Positions 27,106 through 36,589 of a stretch of 64,000 nt of DNA are shown one piece after another. The stretch covers positions 24,342 through 88,341 of the forward strand of contig VGZC01000019.1 of NCBI GenBank assembly GCA_016872725.1, given 5' to 3'. The translations under genes and the position numbers were made by a program. The stretch's first letter is position 1; every line of letters begins with the position of its first letter. The notes under the pieces were generated by a model, which worked only from the letters and a program-made list of their open reading frames with translations, ran no database searches and had not been told where the DNA came from. The stretch is from Planctomycetota bacterium. GTDB taxonomy: Bacteria; Planctomycetota; Planctomycetia; Pirellulales; Pirellulaceae.

Positions 27106-29822
27106 CACGGTTCGCCGTCCTCGTCATCCTCGTCGGACCAGGTCCCGATCGCCCATTCGGGATACGGCTCTTCCGTCCCGCGCATCGCTCGCCACAGAAT
27201 CCGGTTCAGAACATCCTCGGGCGCTTTGTCGATCTCGCGGAAATTGAGCGTTGCGGAAACGACCGCGTCCTCGCGCCGTTTCGGGTCGAGGATCGCGTTC
27301 GGCTCGGGGTTCATCTGGTCGAGCGGCACGCGGGCCGGGACGGCGTCGAACGGCGTCAAATCGGGTTCGTCCGTTTCCACAAAACAATCAAACATCGGCG
27401 TCGCACTCGCGTCGAACTGGTTCATGGGAGGCAATCCCAGGATTTGCTCGATCGTGCGCAGGATGCTCGTCGTGTTGTAGTTTGTGCCGATCGTCTGTTT
27501 GCGTTTCGTGTACGGACTCGCGCAGTACGCCGTCGTGCGATAGCCACTGACATGGTCCCAGCCCGCCTGCGGATCGTCCTCGATCGCGAAGATCGCCATC
27601 TTCGGCCAGAATCGGGAGTGGCTGAGCCCCTCGACGATGCGTCCGAACGCCAGATCGTTGTCGGCGACGCAGGCGGCGGGCGTCGGGCACTTCGGCGATG
27701 TTCCGCTCGTGTGATCGTTCGGAAGACAGACGATCACCAGATTCGGGAACGCGCCGCGCGCCTCGAATTCCTTGAGCTCCCGCAGAATGAAGTCGGCGCG
27801 ATACTGATCGGGAACCGACATCTCCCATCCAACGTAGGCGGTGGGCGAGTACGGTCGGATCGATTCGATGCCCGGCTCGCTCTCGAACACGACTTCGTCG
27901 GTCTCGCCGCGCCATGTCCGGTAACAGTCGAGGAATCGGGGCGATCCCGCGCGATTCGGATCGCGCCATCGCACCTTCGGCATCATGAACTCGCCGTAGT
28001 TCCGGACCGACTTCTTATGCAGGGTCGCATTATCCCAAAGGAACCCGGCGGGCGAATAGGCGAGGGCGTCCGTCTCATCGTCCCCCATGCCGTCGGGATA
28101 ACTGCGGGGAAAACCGGCGAAGCTCTTCTCCATGTAGTCCGTGCTCATCGCCGTCGTGCTCCATTGGTGTCCGTCGGCGCTGAGGATGCCGGAACAATAC
28201 GTATTGTCGAGCAGCACGAACTCGCCGACCATCTTGTGCTGGTTGGGCGTGACCGCCTCGCCGAACGCGCACAAACGAGGTTCGCCGCGACCCTGGGGCG
28301 CCGCGCCGAACACCTGATCGTACGTGCGGTTTTCCTTGATGATGTAGACGACATGCTCGATCGTGCTCGGTTCGCCGATCCGTTCGGGGATCGGTCGCGG
28401 CCGGGCATCGGCGCGAGGCGGAAGGGCCGCGCTCGCGATCGCGTCGCGCCGCAGGTTCCTGGCGGCCCGTTCGGAGAGCGCGGCGAGCCGTTCGCCGTCG
28501 ACGATCGGGCATAGCGAAACGCCGCCGTGGTAGTGATGCGAGTTGAATCCGGGGGCGTCGGTTCCGCGTTGCGCCTTGGGTTCGGTCGGAAGGCCCTTGA
28601 TGTTCGCGACGCACAACTGGCCGCGCGACGCGTCGACGGCGATCGCGCCCGGATACCAGCCGACGGGAATCAGGCCGAGCAACCGGGTTTCACCCCGGTC
28701 CTCGGGTTCCCAGCGCATCACGGCGATCGCGTTCTGGCTGCCGTTCGCGACGAACAGCCGCTCGCCGGACGGATCGAACGCGAGCGCGTTGGGCGCCGCT
28801 CCGAAAAGGTCCGACGGTTTCGACTTGGTCCACACCGTCTCGACCGGTTCGTCGGTCGATGTATCGATGATCGTCAGATTGTCCGACGCCGCGTTCGCGC
28901 AAACGACATAGCGATTGTCGGGCGAGACGGCGAGCGCGCTCGCGTGCAGCCCCGCGCGGATTTCCTTGATGACGCGTCCCGCGTCGAGATCGATGACCGA
29001 GACCGATCCCTCGTTCGCGATGTGGCGAACCGAATCGACGCGCACCCGCGTTCCGCGTCCCGCCGGTCCCGTCAGGTCGCCCTCGACGGGCCGTCCCCCG
29101 CCCCAATTGCTGACATAAGCCTTCGCCCCCACGCGCACCACGTCGTACGGCGCGACGCCGACATCGAATGTCCGGGCCGGCGTTCCGTCGTCCATGCGGA
29201 TTTCGATCAGGCGGTTCGAGAGATTCCCGCACACCAGAAGCCGGGCCCCGTCGTCGGTCCATGCGAGCCCGCTCGGGATTTCCTCCTTGCGGCGCGGCGC
29301 GCCGGCGGGAGGAAGCGGGATCGTTCGCGACGGGTTGACGCGCCCTTCGTCATCGACCGCGAATATCTTGATCGAACCATTGACGTTGCTCAGCGCGATG
29401 AGCCGCCCGTCCGTCGAAAACCGCAGCCCCGTGTAACTCACCTGACCCTTCGTGTCGGGCTGCAAAATGTTCTCGGAGACCGTGGGAGGAAGCGGCTCGT
29501 TCTGCGCCTCGTTCGGAAACGCGACCCGCCGGAGGATCGATCCGTCGGACGGATCGATGATGACCAGTTCGCTCGTCTTTCCCGAAACGGCGAGCAACCG
29601 GCCGTCGGGAGAGAGGGCCAACGCCTGGGGTCGCATGCCCGCGAGGGCGATCTGTTTTCCGAACGGCGTCAGCACCTGGTTGACGGGCACGACCGTCGCG
29701 TCGTCGGCCTGTCTCCCCACCGACTCGCTCAGCGGCCTCTCCTGAGCCCGCGACTCGCCCCCGCGAAGAACAGGCGAGGTCCAGACTCCCAACGCGGCCA
29801 TGGCCACAAGCCATCTCGACAT
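27105..29822 (-). CDS. Beta-propeller / phosphoesterase (phospholipase C-like) fusion, secreted
   Basis: 905 residues with a signal peptide (MSRWLVAMAALGVWTS). Residues about 60-450 are a YVTN/PQQ-like seven-bladed propeller with repeats such as ALALSPDGRLLAVS, VIDLDAGRVIKEI and ALAVSPDNRYVVCAN. Residues about 480-905 are a phosphoesterase of the alkaline-phosphatase superfamily: IKENRTYDQVFG near 494, the metal-binding NDHTSG near 702, and EDDPQAGWDHVSGYRT near 750. Release of phosphate from an extracellular ester is inferred. The start at 29822 has GGAGACGG upstream; the longer frame runs through the hexamer repeat and is rejected. It is divergent from the gene at 30265 and coupled to the remnant downstream. 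Confidence 0.88.
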   Translation of the reverse strand: MSRWLVAMAALGVWTSPVLRGGESRAQERPLSESVGRQADDATVVPVNQVLTPFGKQIALAGMRPQALALSPDGRLLAVSGKTSELVIIDPSDGSILRRVAFPNEAQNEPLPPTVSENILQPDTKGQVSYTGLRFSTDGRLIALSNVNGSIKIFAVDDEGRVNPSRTIPLPPAGAPRRKEEIPSGLAWTDDGARLLVCGNLSNRLIEIRMDDGTPARTFDVGVAPYDVVRVGAKAYVSNWGGGRPVEGDLTGPAGRGTRVRVDSVRHIANEGSVSVIDLDAGRVIKEIRAGLHASALAVSPDNRYVVCANAASDNLTIIDTSTDEPVETVWTKSKPSDLFGAAPNALAFDPSGERLFVANGSQNAIAVMRWEPEDRGETRLLGLIPVGWYPGAIAVDASRGQLCVANIKGLPTEPKAQRGTDAPGFNSHHYHGGVSLCPIVDGERLAALSERAARNLRRDAIASAALPPRADARPRPIPERIGEPSTIEHVVYIIKENRTYDQVFGAAPQGRGEPRLCAFGEAVTPNQHKMVGEFVLLDNTYCSGILSADGHQWSTTAMSTDYMEKSFAGFPRSYPDGMGDDETDALAYSPAGFLWDNATLHKKSVRNYGEFMMPKVRWRDPNRAGSPRFLDCYRTWRGETDEVVFESEPGIESIRPYSPTAYVGWEMSVPDQYRADFILRELKEFEARGAFPNLVIVCLPNDHTSGTSPKCPTPAACVADNDLAFGRIVEGLSHSRFWPKMAIFAIEDDPQAGWDHVSGYRTTAYCASPYTKRKQTIGTNYNTTSILRTIEQILGLPPMNQFDASATPMFDCFVETDEPDLTPFDAVPARVPLDQMNPEPNAILDPKRREDAVVSATLNFREIDKAPEDVLNRILWRAMRGTEEPYPEWAIGTWSDEDDEDGEP

Positions 29823-30264
29823 GGCGAACCGTCTCCGAATGCGAGGTTCCTGTTCCTGTTTCCGATCTTGTACGTGTCGCGCGCGTGCGATCGCTCGATA
29901 TCCTGACACTCGATCGTGGAGCATCCCATGCCGCGCGAGGCCACGCGAGAACGGGAAGCCAGGATTGTAATCCAACGTCGACGGTGTTCGATACCGGGAA
30001 ACGACAGGGCGGCCGAGCCCCAATTCGTGCGCGCGATCGAAATCGAAATGCGCCCCGTTTCGACCGGGTCCGGTTGCGTCGGAAAAAGGCCGCTTCCGCC
30101 GATGCCGTGCAAGATGAGAACGACTACGATTACGAGCACGAGCAGGAGCACGAGCAGGAGCACGAGCACGAGCAGGAGCACGAGCAGGAGCAGGAGCACG
30201 AGCACGAGCAGGAGCACGAGCAGGAGCAGGAGCACGACGATGCGCATTGCGAAGAGGGTGGGTC
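29823..30264. other. 442-bp divergent intergenic region
   Basis: Lies between genes starting at 29822 (-) and 30265 (+). It holds the hexamer array at 30134-30235, a short GGATT-GT-AATCC hairpin near 29964 and a doubled GTTCCT motif near 29849. Frames continue through it on both strands but encode only low-complexity sequence. Promoters for both genes must lie here; none is clear. Confidence 0.6.
30134..30235. repeat. Hexanucleotide array, 17 units of GAGCAC/GAGCAG
   Basis: Seventeen contiguous hexamers (8 GAGCAG interspersed with 9 GAGCAC) end 29 bp before the ATG at 30265. The two variants are mixed in an A/B pattern suggesting internal duplication of 18-30 bp blocks. Read on the plus strand it would encode Glu-His/Glu-Gln, on the minus strand Ala-Arg/Ala-Pro; neither matches a family, so it is treated as non-coding. 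Confidence 0.9.
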
Positions 30265-32397
30265 ATGGATTCAGTACGGGTCGCGAAGACGGGAACGGCT
30301 TTTTCACGGCTCCGGCCGCGTATCGGCGCGCTGGCGATCGGGGTCCTTGCGATTGCGGCGCTGCCGATCGGCGGCGGGCAGACGTCGCCACCGATCGACA
30401 AGGCGTTCATCGCGTTCCGGATCGGCACTCCCCAGTGGATGCCCGAGGATCGTTACGAGGAACTGCTCGCCCTGTTCGAACGGCACAAGGGAGTCACTGA
30501 TGAGATCACGTTCTTCACGTCATTCACGCATCCCGCGATCCCGGCCGCGGAAATGCGCCGCCGGTGCGGAATCCTCGCCAGCCGGATCGCGAGGGCCAAG
30601 GAACTCGGGTATCGAGCGGGCATCAATGTGCTGTCCACGATGGGCCATCACGAGGAGAATCTCGATCATTCGCTCCAAGGCCCGTTCACGCCGGTAACCG
30701 ACATCGACGGCAACGTGTCACGGGGCAGTTTCTGCCCCAACGACCCCGCGCTCCACGACTACGTTCGCGGGATCTACACCGATGTCGCGGAGGCGAACCC
30801 CGATTACATCTGGGTCGACGACGACGTGCGGCTGATGGGCCACATGCCGATCGGCTTGACGTGCTTCTGCGATCATTGCCTCGCGTCGTTCTCGGCCGTG
30901 TCCAAGACAACCCATACGCGGGCGAGCCTCCGCGCGGCCCTGACCACGGGCGAGCCCGAATCGCAGGCCGCCGTCCGGAACGCGTGGCTCGACCACAACC
31001 GGCGAACCATCGGCGGATTGCTCGAACGGATCGAACGGACCGTGCATGCGGCCAAGCCCGGAATGCCGATCGGTTTCATGACGGGCGATCGGTTCTTCGA
31101 GGGTTACGACTTCGATCACTGGGCCGAGCGGCTCGCCGGCCCGGACCAAGCGCCGGTCTACTGGCGGCCGGGCGGCGGATTCTACGAGGATGCGACGCCC
31201 GCGGGCATGGTCGGCAAGTCGCATGACATCGGTCGGCAGGTTTCCCTTCTGCCGCCCTGGGTCCGAACGATCGAATCGGAGATCGAGAATTTTCCGTACC
31301 AGCGACTCAAGAAATCGGCGCACATCACGGCCGTGGAAGCCGCGTCGCATCTCGGCGCCGGTTGCACGGGCGCGGCGTTCAATGTGCTCTCCGGAAACAA
31401 CGAACCGCTCGACGAGTTCGAACCGCTCGTGCAAAAACTCCACGCGATGCGTCCGTTCTACGACCGCATGGCGCGGCACCTGGGGCGGGCTCGCCCCGTC
31501 GGCCTCTTCACCGCGTGGAACAAGGACCAGGCGGCCGCGGGAGACATCGTCGGCAATCCGGGGTGGGCGACCAGCCACTTGGGACAGAGCTATCAGACGT
31601 TCGAGATGGGACTGCCCGCCGCGTACTCCTCCGACACGGCGTCGGTCACGCTCCTGTTTCCGCAGAGCGTCGCGGCCATGTCGCGCGACGCGATCCGACA
31701 CGCATTGTCGGGAGCCGTCTATGCCGACGTCGAAACACTGAATCGGCTCAATCAGATGGGATACCACGAGCTGACCGGCCTTTCCGCCGACCGCCCGCGC
31801 GCCGTCGACTGCATCGAGGAATTCACATCGCATGCGCTCAACGGCCCGTTCGCAGGCCGCCAGCGCGATTGCCGCCAGTCGTTTTACCGGGTCAACGGGT
31901 ATGTCGGATACACATTGACGTCGCGCGACGGCAAGGCCCAAACACTCTCGAGACTCGTCGATTACGCCGGCAATGAGGTCTCTCCGTGCGCGATGGCCGT
32001 TTATGAAAACGCGCTCGGCGGCCGCGTCTGCGTCAGCGGATACTATCCCTGGGACCACCTGCACAGCCTCAGCAAAAATTCGCAGATGAAATCAGTCATG
32101 CGGTGGCTGTCTCGCGATCGCTTGCCCGCGTATGTCGCCTCCTACCACAAGACCAACATCTGGGTTCGCGAACCCCGGGACGGCCAAGTCGCCGTCGCCC
32201 TGCTCAACGCGACATTCGATCGAGCGGAACAGGTCGAACTGGCCGTGCTCGCGCGCGGCGTCGAGGCGACCGTATTCGATATGGAAGCGGGCGAACATCG
32301 CATCGGCGCGGCGTCGGACGACGGTCCGTATCGACGCTTCGTCCTTCCGCCGATCGAACCCTGGTCGATGCGGCTCGTCGTGATCCCCGACCAATGA
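30265..32397 (+). CDS. Secreted glycoside-hydrolase-like TIM-barrel protein (GHL/GH42-like)
   Basis: 710 residues with a signal or anchor segment at about 18-40. The N-terminal two thirds look like a TIM barrel of the hypothetical glycosyl hydrolase class: TFFTSFTHPAIP, INVLSTMGHH, the acidic strand end YIWVDDDVRL, and a C-x-C-x2-C cluster in CFCDHC as in GH42-like barrels. A middle alpha/beta part (about 390-560) resembles a beta-galactosidase trimerisation domain (RPVGLFTAWNKDQ), and a C-terminal sandwich ends near 710. The substrate is unknown. ATG 30265 is preceded by GAGGGTGG; an in-frame TTG at 30247 is less likely. It stands alone and converges with the UlaG-like gene 28 bp away. Confidence 0.75.
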   Translation: MDSVRVAKTGTAFSRLRPRIGALAIGVLAIAALPIGGGQTSPPIDKAFIAFRIGTPQWMPEDRYEELLALFERHKGVTDEITFFTSFTHPAIPAAEMRRRCGILASRIARAKELGYRAGINVLSTMGHHEENLDHSLQGPFTPVTDIDGNVSRGSFCPNDPALHDYVRGIYTDVAEANPDYIWVDDDVRLMGHMPIGLTCFCDHCLASFSAVSKTTHTRASLRAALTTGEPESQAAVRNAWLDHNRRTIGGLLERIERTVHAAKPGMPIGFMTGDRFFEGYDFDHWAERLAGPDQAPVYWRPGGGFYEDATPAGMVGKSHDIGRQVSLLPPWVRTIESEIENFPYQRLKKSAHITAVEAASHLGAGCTGAAFNVLSGNNEPLDEFEPLVQKLHAMRPFYDRMARHLGRARPVGLFTAWNKDQAAAGDIVGNPGWATSHLGQSYQTFEMGLPAAYSSDTASVTLLFPQSVAAMSRDAIRHALSGAVYADVETLNRLNQMGYHELTGLSADRPRAVDCIEEFTSHALNGPFAGRQRDCRQSFYRVNGYVGYTLTSRDGKAQTLSRLVDYAGNEVSPCAMAVYENALGGRVCVSGYYPWDHLHSLSKNSQMKSVMRWLSRDRLPAYVASYHKTNIWVREPRDGQVAVALLNATFDRAEQVELAVLARGVEATVFDMEAGEHRIGAASDDGPYRRFVLPPIEPWSMRLVVIPDQ

Positions 32398-32425
32398 CCG
32401 GGCCCGAGCCCACGATCCGCGACCG

Positions 32426-33235
32426 TCACGCCGCGGACTCGGGGTAGGTGTACGCGATACCCTGTTCCAACGCCCGGTACCGATCGCCGATGCCCTCGAC
32501 GATCAGGTTCGTGCGGAAAATGCGCGGCGGAAGGCTGTTGTCGGGAAAGAGATCATAGTGACATGGAATGGTCACTTTGACGTCGAGCTCGCGAGCCAGC
32601 CGAGCCGCCTCGACGGGCCCCATGTTGCGGAACGCGGGGTTGATCACCGTCACGAGCACGTCGGGCCGATGCGGGCGAGCCGCCACCGCGAGCAGCTCGT
32701 GATACGCCGTATCGCCGGTGAAGTACACGCGGCACCCGTCATCGACCGAGACGAGATACCCGACGTGCGTCAGATCGTCGCCGCTGAACGGAATCGCGAA
32801 CATCGCGCGAAACGACAGATCGCCCACGCGCACGACCTTGTTCGGCCATGTCATGATCACCTCGTCCTCCGACACCCCGGACTCGATGAGTTTTTCGACC
32901 GTTTCCGCGGGCGCCAGGAAAGGTCCCGTGCCTCCGGCGGCGCGGTACGCCGCGAGCGTCGGAGGATCGAAATGGTCCGCATGGCCGTGCGTCATCGCGT
33001 AGAGATCAATGCCGACAAGCTCGGACGCCGCGATCGGCGGCGGAACGATCCGATCCAGGTCGAGACCGAACGGTTCACCGATCGCCTTCGCCGAGTTCGA
33101 AAGATACGGATCGAGCACGGCGATGCGGCCTTCGGGACTCTTGATCACGAAGCCGGCCTGCCCCAACCACCATACGGTCAGCGATCCGCTCGGCACCCGC
33201 GCCGCGCGAAGCTCTCCCATCGTCACACACCGCAT
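32426..33235 (-). CDS. MBL-fold metal-dependent hydrolase, UlaG-like
   Basis: 269 residues, cytoplasmic. Metallo-beta-lactamase fold with THGHADH (H-x-H-x-D-H) near 83-89, GDTAYH near 172 and late metal-ligand H in IPCHYD. The opening VWWLGQAGFVI is typical of L-ascorbate-6-phosphate lactonase-like proteins. The other Ula pathway genes are absent, so the substrate may be another lactone or phosphosugar. ATG 33235 has AAGGGAC upstream; a second ATG lies five codons in. Confidence 0.88.
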   Translation of the reverse strand: MRCVTMGELRAARVPSGSLTVWWLGQAGFVIKSPEGRIAVLDPYLSNSAKAIGEPFGLDLDRIVPPPIAASELVGIDLYAMTHGHADHFDPPTLAAYRAAGGTGPFLAPAETVEKLIESGVSEDEVIMTWPNKVVRVGDLSFRAMFAIPFSGDDLTHVGYLVSVDDGCRVYFTGDTAYHELLAVAARPHRPDVLVTVINPAFRNMGPVEAARLARELDVKVTIPCHYDLFPDNSLPPRIFRTNLIVEGIGDRYRALEQGIAYTYPESAA

Positions 33236-33378
33236 CCGAATGTCCCTTCCGCTCGCCCCACCACCCCGTGATTCACCCCGTCAACCCCAACAGGCTATCG
33301 GCCCCAACGCTCCCTGACAAACCCTCCCGACCCGTCCACCCGCGTCCCGTGTCGCTTCCTTCCCGCCACCGCATGGAC

Positions 33379-33408
33379 TATCATATCCACGAAGGTAGAT
33401 ATGGATAT
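33379..33408. promoter_or_regulatory. AT-rich inverted repeat upstream of second DUF1549 gene
   Basis: ATATCCA (33383-33389) and TGGATAT (33402-33408) are exact complements 12 bp apart, overlapping a -10-like TATCAT at 33379. It is the only AT-rich island in the spacer and lies 55 bp before the start codon at 33463. It could be an operator or a promoter element. Confidence 0.4.
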
Positions 33409-33462
33409 CGGGGAGGCGCGGAGGCGCGGCGGGCGGGGGCGGGTTGGGTCGAGGAGTCGGTC

Positions 33463-36400
33463 ATGAATTGGGTTTGGGCGATCGCCGGGGTCATCGTGGG
33501 CGCGGCGCCTGACGCGGACGTGGATTTCCAGCGTGACGTGCGGCCGATCCTGGCCGAGCATTGTCTCGCGTGCCACGGCGCCGACGCGATCAACCGGCTG
33601 GGCGGACTGCGGCTCGACGCGCGTGACGGCGCGCTGCGCGGCGGGGAGTCGGAAACGCCGGCGATTGTGCCTGGGAAACCGGACGAGAGCGAATTGATTC
33701 GGCGCGTGGAATCGGGGGATGCCGAGGAGTTGATGCCGCCGCCGAGCCACAACAAGCCGCTGTCGGCCGCGCAGGTCGCGACGCTGCGGCGCTGGATCGT
33801 CGACGGCGCCGCGTACGAAGGGCACTGGGCGTTTCGCGGTCCCCGGAAGGCCCCATTGCCGTCGGTCGCTCAGGCCGCGGCCCATCCGATCGACGCATTC
33901 ATTGGCAAAGCGCTTGCCGACCGCAAAGCGGCCATGTCTCCACCGGCGCCGCCGCCGATCCTATGTCGGCGGCTCTATCTCGACCTGATCGGCGTTCCGC
34001 CATCCCCGGAAGAGGTCGACGCGTTTGAACGCGAATCGTACGACGCCACGGTCGAGCGGCTGCTGGCGAGCGAGCGGTTCGGCGAGAAGTGGGCCCGACA
34101 CTGGCTCGACGTCGCGCGGTACTCGGACACCAACGGCTACGAGAAGGACCTTCGCAGAGAGCAATGGAAATGGAGGGACTGGGTCGTCGACGCGTTCAAC
34201 GCCGACATGCCCTACGACCGATTCCTTATCGAACAGATCGCCGGTGATCTACTGGACGATGCGTCCCAACCGCAACGGATCGCGACCGGATTCCTGCGCA
34301 ACAGCATGATCAACGAGGAAGGCGCGATCGTCGCCGAACAATTCCGCATGGTTGAAATGTTCGATCGGATGGACTGCCTCGGCAAGGCCATTCTCGGACT
34401 GACCGCGCAATGCGCTCAGTGCCATTCGCACAAGTTCGACCCGCTCACTCAAGAGGAGTATTACGGCGTATTCGCGTTCCTCAACAACGCGTACGAAGCC
34501 CAGTCGTGGGTCTATTCCGACGACGAGCGGGGACGCATCGACCGAATCGCCGAGTCGATCCGAACGGTCCAGGATCGCGTACGGTCGGAGCGGCCGCGAT
34601 GGATCGAGGAATTCACCGCATGGAGCGACGCGATCGTCGCGCATCCGGTGGTTTGGGAACCGATCCGCGCGGTCGAGTTGGGAAGCGTGAGCGGACTGAA
34701 TCATCCGACGCGTGAATCCGACGATTCGATCCTGATGAAGGGACACACGAGCGCGGACATTTTCTTGGTCGCCGATCCGGATCTCGCGGGAGTGACCGGT
34801 TTCCGGATTGAGACCTTGACGCACGGCGACCTCCCGTTTCGAGGTCCCGGCCGAGGCCGGCTCGGGAATTGGGCGATCCGCGAATGGGAGGTTTGGATCC
34901 AGCGCCCGGGAATCGCCGATTGGGAGAAACTGAAGCTGACGCAGCCGATCGCGGACTTTTCGGAACCCGAGCGGAAGCAGGCGGACGGCAAGACGTCGAG
35001 CGGCCCGGTCGCCCACTTGGTCGACGGTGTGGAAGAGACGACATGGAATGCGGACCGCGGGCCTGGTCGTCGCAATGAGCCTTCGGCCGCCGCCGTGTCT
35101 CTCGAAACGCCTCTCGCCGTTCCGCCGGGCACACGCCTAAAACTCGTGCTGCGCATGGCCGACATGGTCGGCCGGTGCCGGTTCAGCCTGACGCGCGGTA
35201 CTTCGCCCTCGCTCCCGGCGACCGATCACGGCGTCGCAGCCGCGTTGCTGGCGGCGCGGGATACCGGCTCGCCCGATGCGCGAACGGCGGTCGCGAGCGA
35301 TCCCGCCGTCTTCAGCGCGTGGATGCGGACGGTTCCCGAATGGCAACCGGCGGTCGCCGAAATCGACGCGGCGTGGGCTCGATTCCCCGAGGCCGCCACG
35401 TCCATACTCCATCTGATCGAACGGGAACCGGGCGATGCGCGTCCGACCTTCTTCCTGGACCGCGGCAATTGGGACCAACCGACGCACGCGGTGGAGCCGC
35501 ACACGCCGGCCGCATTGCACGCGTGGCCCGCCGGCGCGCCCCGCAATCGGCTGGGATTCGCCCACTGGCTTGCGGCCCGCGAGTCGCCGCTCACCGCGCG
35601 CGTCGCGGTCAACCGGATCTGGCAGTCGATCTTCGGAACGGGCCTTCTCGAAACTCCCGAGGATTTCGGAACGCGGTCGCCCGTGCCGGTCCACCGGGAA
35701 TTGCTCGACTGGCTCAGCGTCGATTTCATGGAGCATGGGTGGAGCCATAAGCACGTCATTCGCATGATCGTGACGAGTTCGGCGTATCGTCAGACATCGG
35801 ACGTGACGCCCGGACTGCTGGAATGGGATCCGCGCAACGTCTGGTTGTCGCGCGGTCCGCGTTTCCGGGCGGACGCGGAGGTGGTGCGCGACGTGGCCTT
35901 GGGCGCCGCCGGATTGCTCCACCATCGTCTCGGCGGCCCGCCCGTCATTCCTCCGATTCCCAAGAACGTGCTCGAATACAACTACACCTACCCCGACTAT
36001 TGGACGCCCGCGGAAGGCACCGATCGCTATCGCCGCGCGCTGTACGGATTCCGGAAGCGGTCGATGCCCGACCCGGTGATGAACGTGCTCGACGGCCCCA
36101 ACGGCGACACGGCGTGTGCTCGGCGCGTCCGATCGAACACGCCGCTCGCGGCGCTCGCCGTGCTCAACGAACCGATCTTCGTCGAAGCCGCGCGGGGGCT
36201 CGCGCTCAGGGTCCTGCGGGAGGGGGGCGCGACCGACGCGGAACGGACGAAGTACGCGTTCCGCCTATGCGCGGCGCGGTTTCCGACATCGGCGGAGTGT
36301 GACACTATCATGTCACTTCTCGATCACGCCCGAGCGCGAGTCGGCGACGGATGGCTGAACCCGCGCGCGATCGCGACCGGGGATTCCGCGAAACTGCCCG

Positions 36401-36495
36401 ACCTGCCCGAAGGGGTGACGCCTCGCGACGCGGCCGCCTGGACGCTCGCCGCGCGCGTCCTGATCAATCTCGATGAGACGCTGACCAAGAACTGA
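33463..36495 (+). CDS. DUF1549/DUF1553 planctomycete cytochrome-like protein (second copy)
   Basis: 1010 residues with a short signal peptide (MNWVWAIAGVIVGAA). PSCyt1 motif CLACH at 34-38; DUF1549 about 130-330 (DAFIGKALADRKAAMSPP, RRLYLDLIGVPP, RHWLDVARYSDTNGYEKD) with a second motif CAQCH before SHKFDP; a beta-rich insert about 400-570 different from the LamG of the first copy; DUF1553 about 690-1010 (NRLGFAHWLAARESPLTARVA in part, RRALYGFRKRS, NTPLAALAVLNE). It is a paralogue of the gene at 22112. The start at 33463 is chosen from GAGGAG six bases upstream and the leader; the frame extends upstream without either. Confidence 0.9.
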   Translation: MNWVWAIAGVIVGAAPDADVDFQRDVRPILAEHCLACHGADAINRLGGLRLDARDGALRGGESETPAIVPGKPDESELIRRVESGDAEELMPPPSHNKPLSAAQVATLRRWIVDGAAYEGHWAFRGPRKAPLPSVAQAAAHPIDAFIGKALADRKAAMSPPAPPPILCRRLYLDLIGVPPSPEEVDAFERESYDATVERLLASERFGEKWARHWLDVARYSDTNGYEKDLRREQWKWRDWVVDAFNADMPYDRFLIEQIAGDLLDDASQPQRIATGFLRNSMINEEGAIVAEQFRMVEMFDRMDCLGKAILGLTAQCAQCHSHKFDPLTQEEYYGVFAFLNNAYEAQSWVYSDDERGRIDRIAESIRTVQDRVRSERPRWIEEFTAWSDAIVAHPVVWEPIRAVELGSVSGLNHPTRESDDSILMKGHTSADIFLVADPDLAGVTGFRIETLTHGDLPFRGPGRGRLGNWAIREWEVWIQRPGIADWEKLKLTQPIADFSEPERKQADGKTSSGPVAHLVDGVEETTWNADRGPGRRNEPSAAAVSLETPLAVPPGTRLKLVLRMADMVGRCRFSLTRGTSPSLPATDHGVAAALLAARDTGSPDARTAVASDPAVFSAWMRTVPEWQPAVAEIDAAWARFPEAATSILHLIEREPGDARPTFFLDRGNWDQPTHAVEPHTPAALHAWPAGAPRNRLGFAHWLAARESPLTARVAVNRIWQSIFGTGLLETPEDFGTRSPVPVHRELLDWLSVDFMEHGWSHKHVIRMIVTSSAYRQTSDVTPGLLEWDPRNVWLSRGPRFRADAEVVRDVALGAAGLLHHRLGGPPVIPPIPKNVLEYNYTYPDYWTPAEGTDRYRRALYGFRKRSMPDPVMNVLDGPNGDTACARRVRSNTPLAALAVLNEPIFVEAARGLALRVLREGGATDAERTKYAFRLCAARFPTSAECDTIMSLLDHARARVGDGWLNPRAIATGDSAKLPDLPEGVTPRDAAAWTLAARVLINLDETLTKN

Positions 36496-36589
36496 TCCGA
36501 TGTCCGGCCGTCACGCGGGTCCCGGGCCGCGCCGCGGATGCGACCGCGGCGGAAAGACGCCAAGTCAACAGGTAATCGGGGAGAACGAC

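Noticed and set aside
30121..30240. Possible Glu-His/Glu-Gln or Ala-Arg repeat protein encoded by the hexamer array
   Set aside because: The frames have no convincing starts of their own and only extend the neighbouring genes upstream of better start codons with signal peptides.
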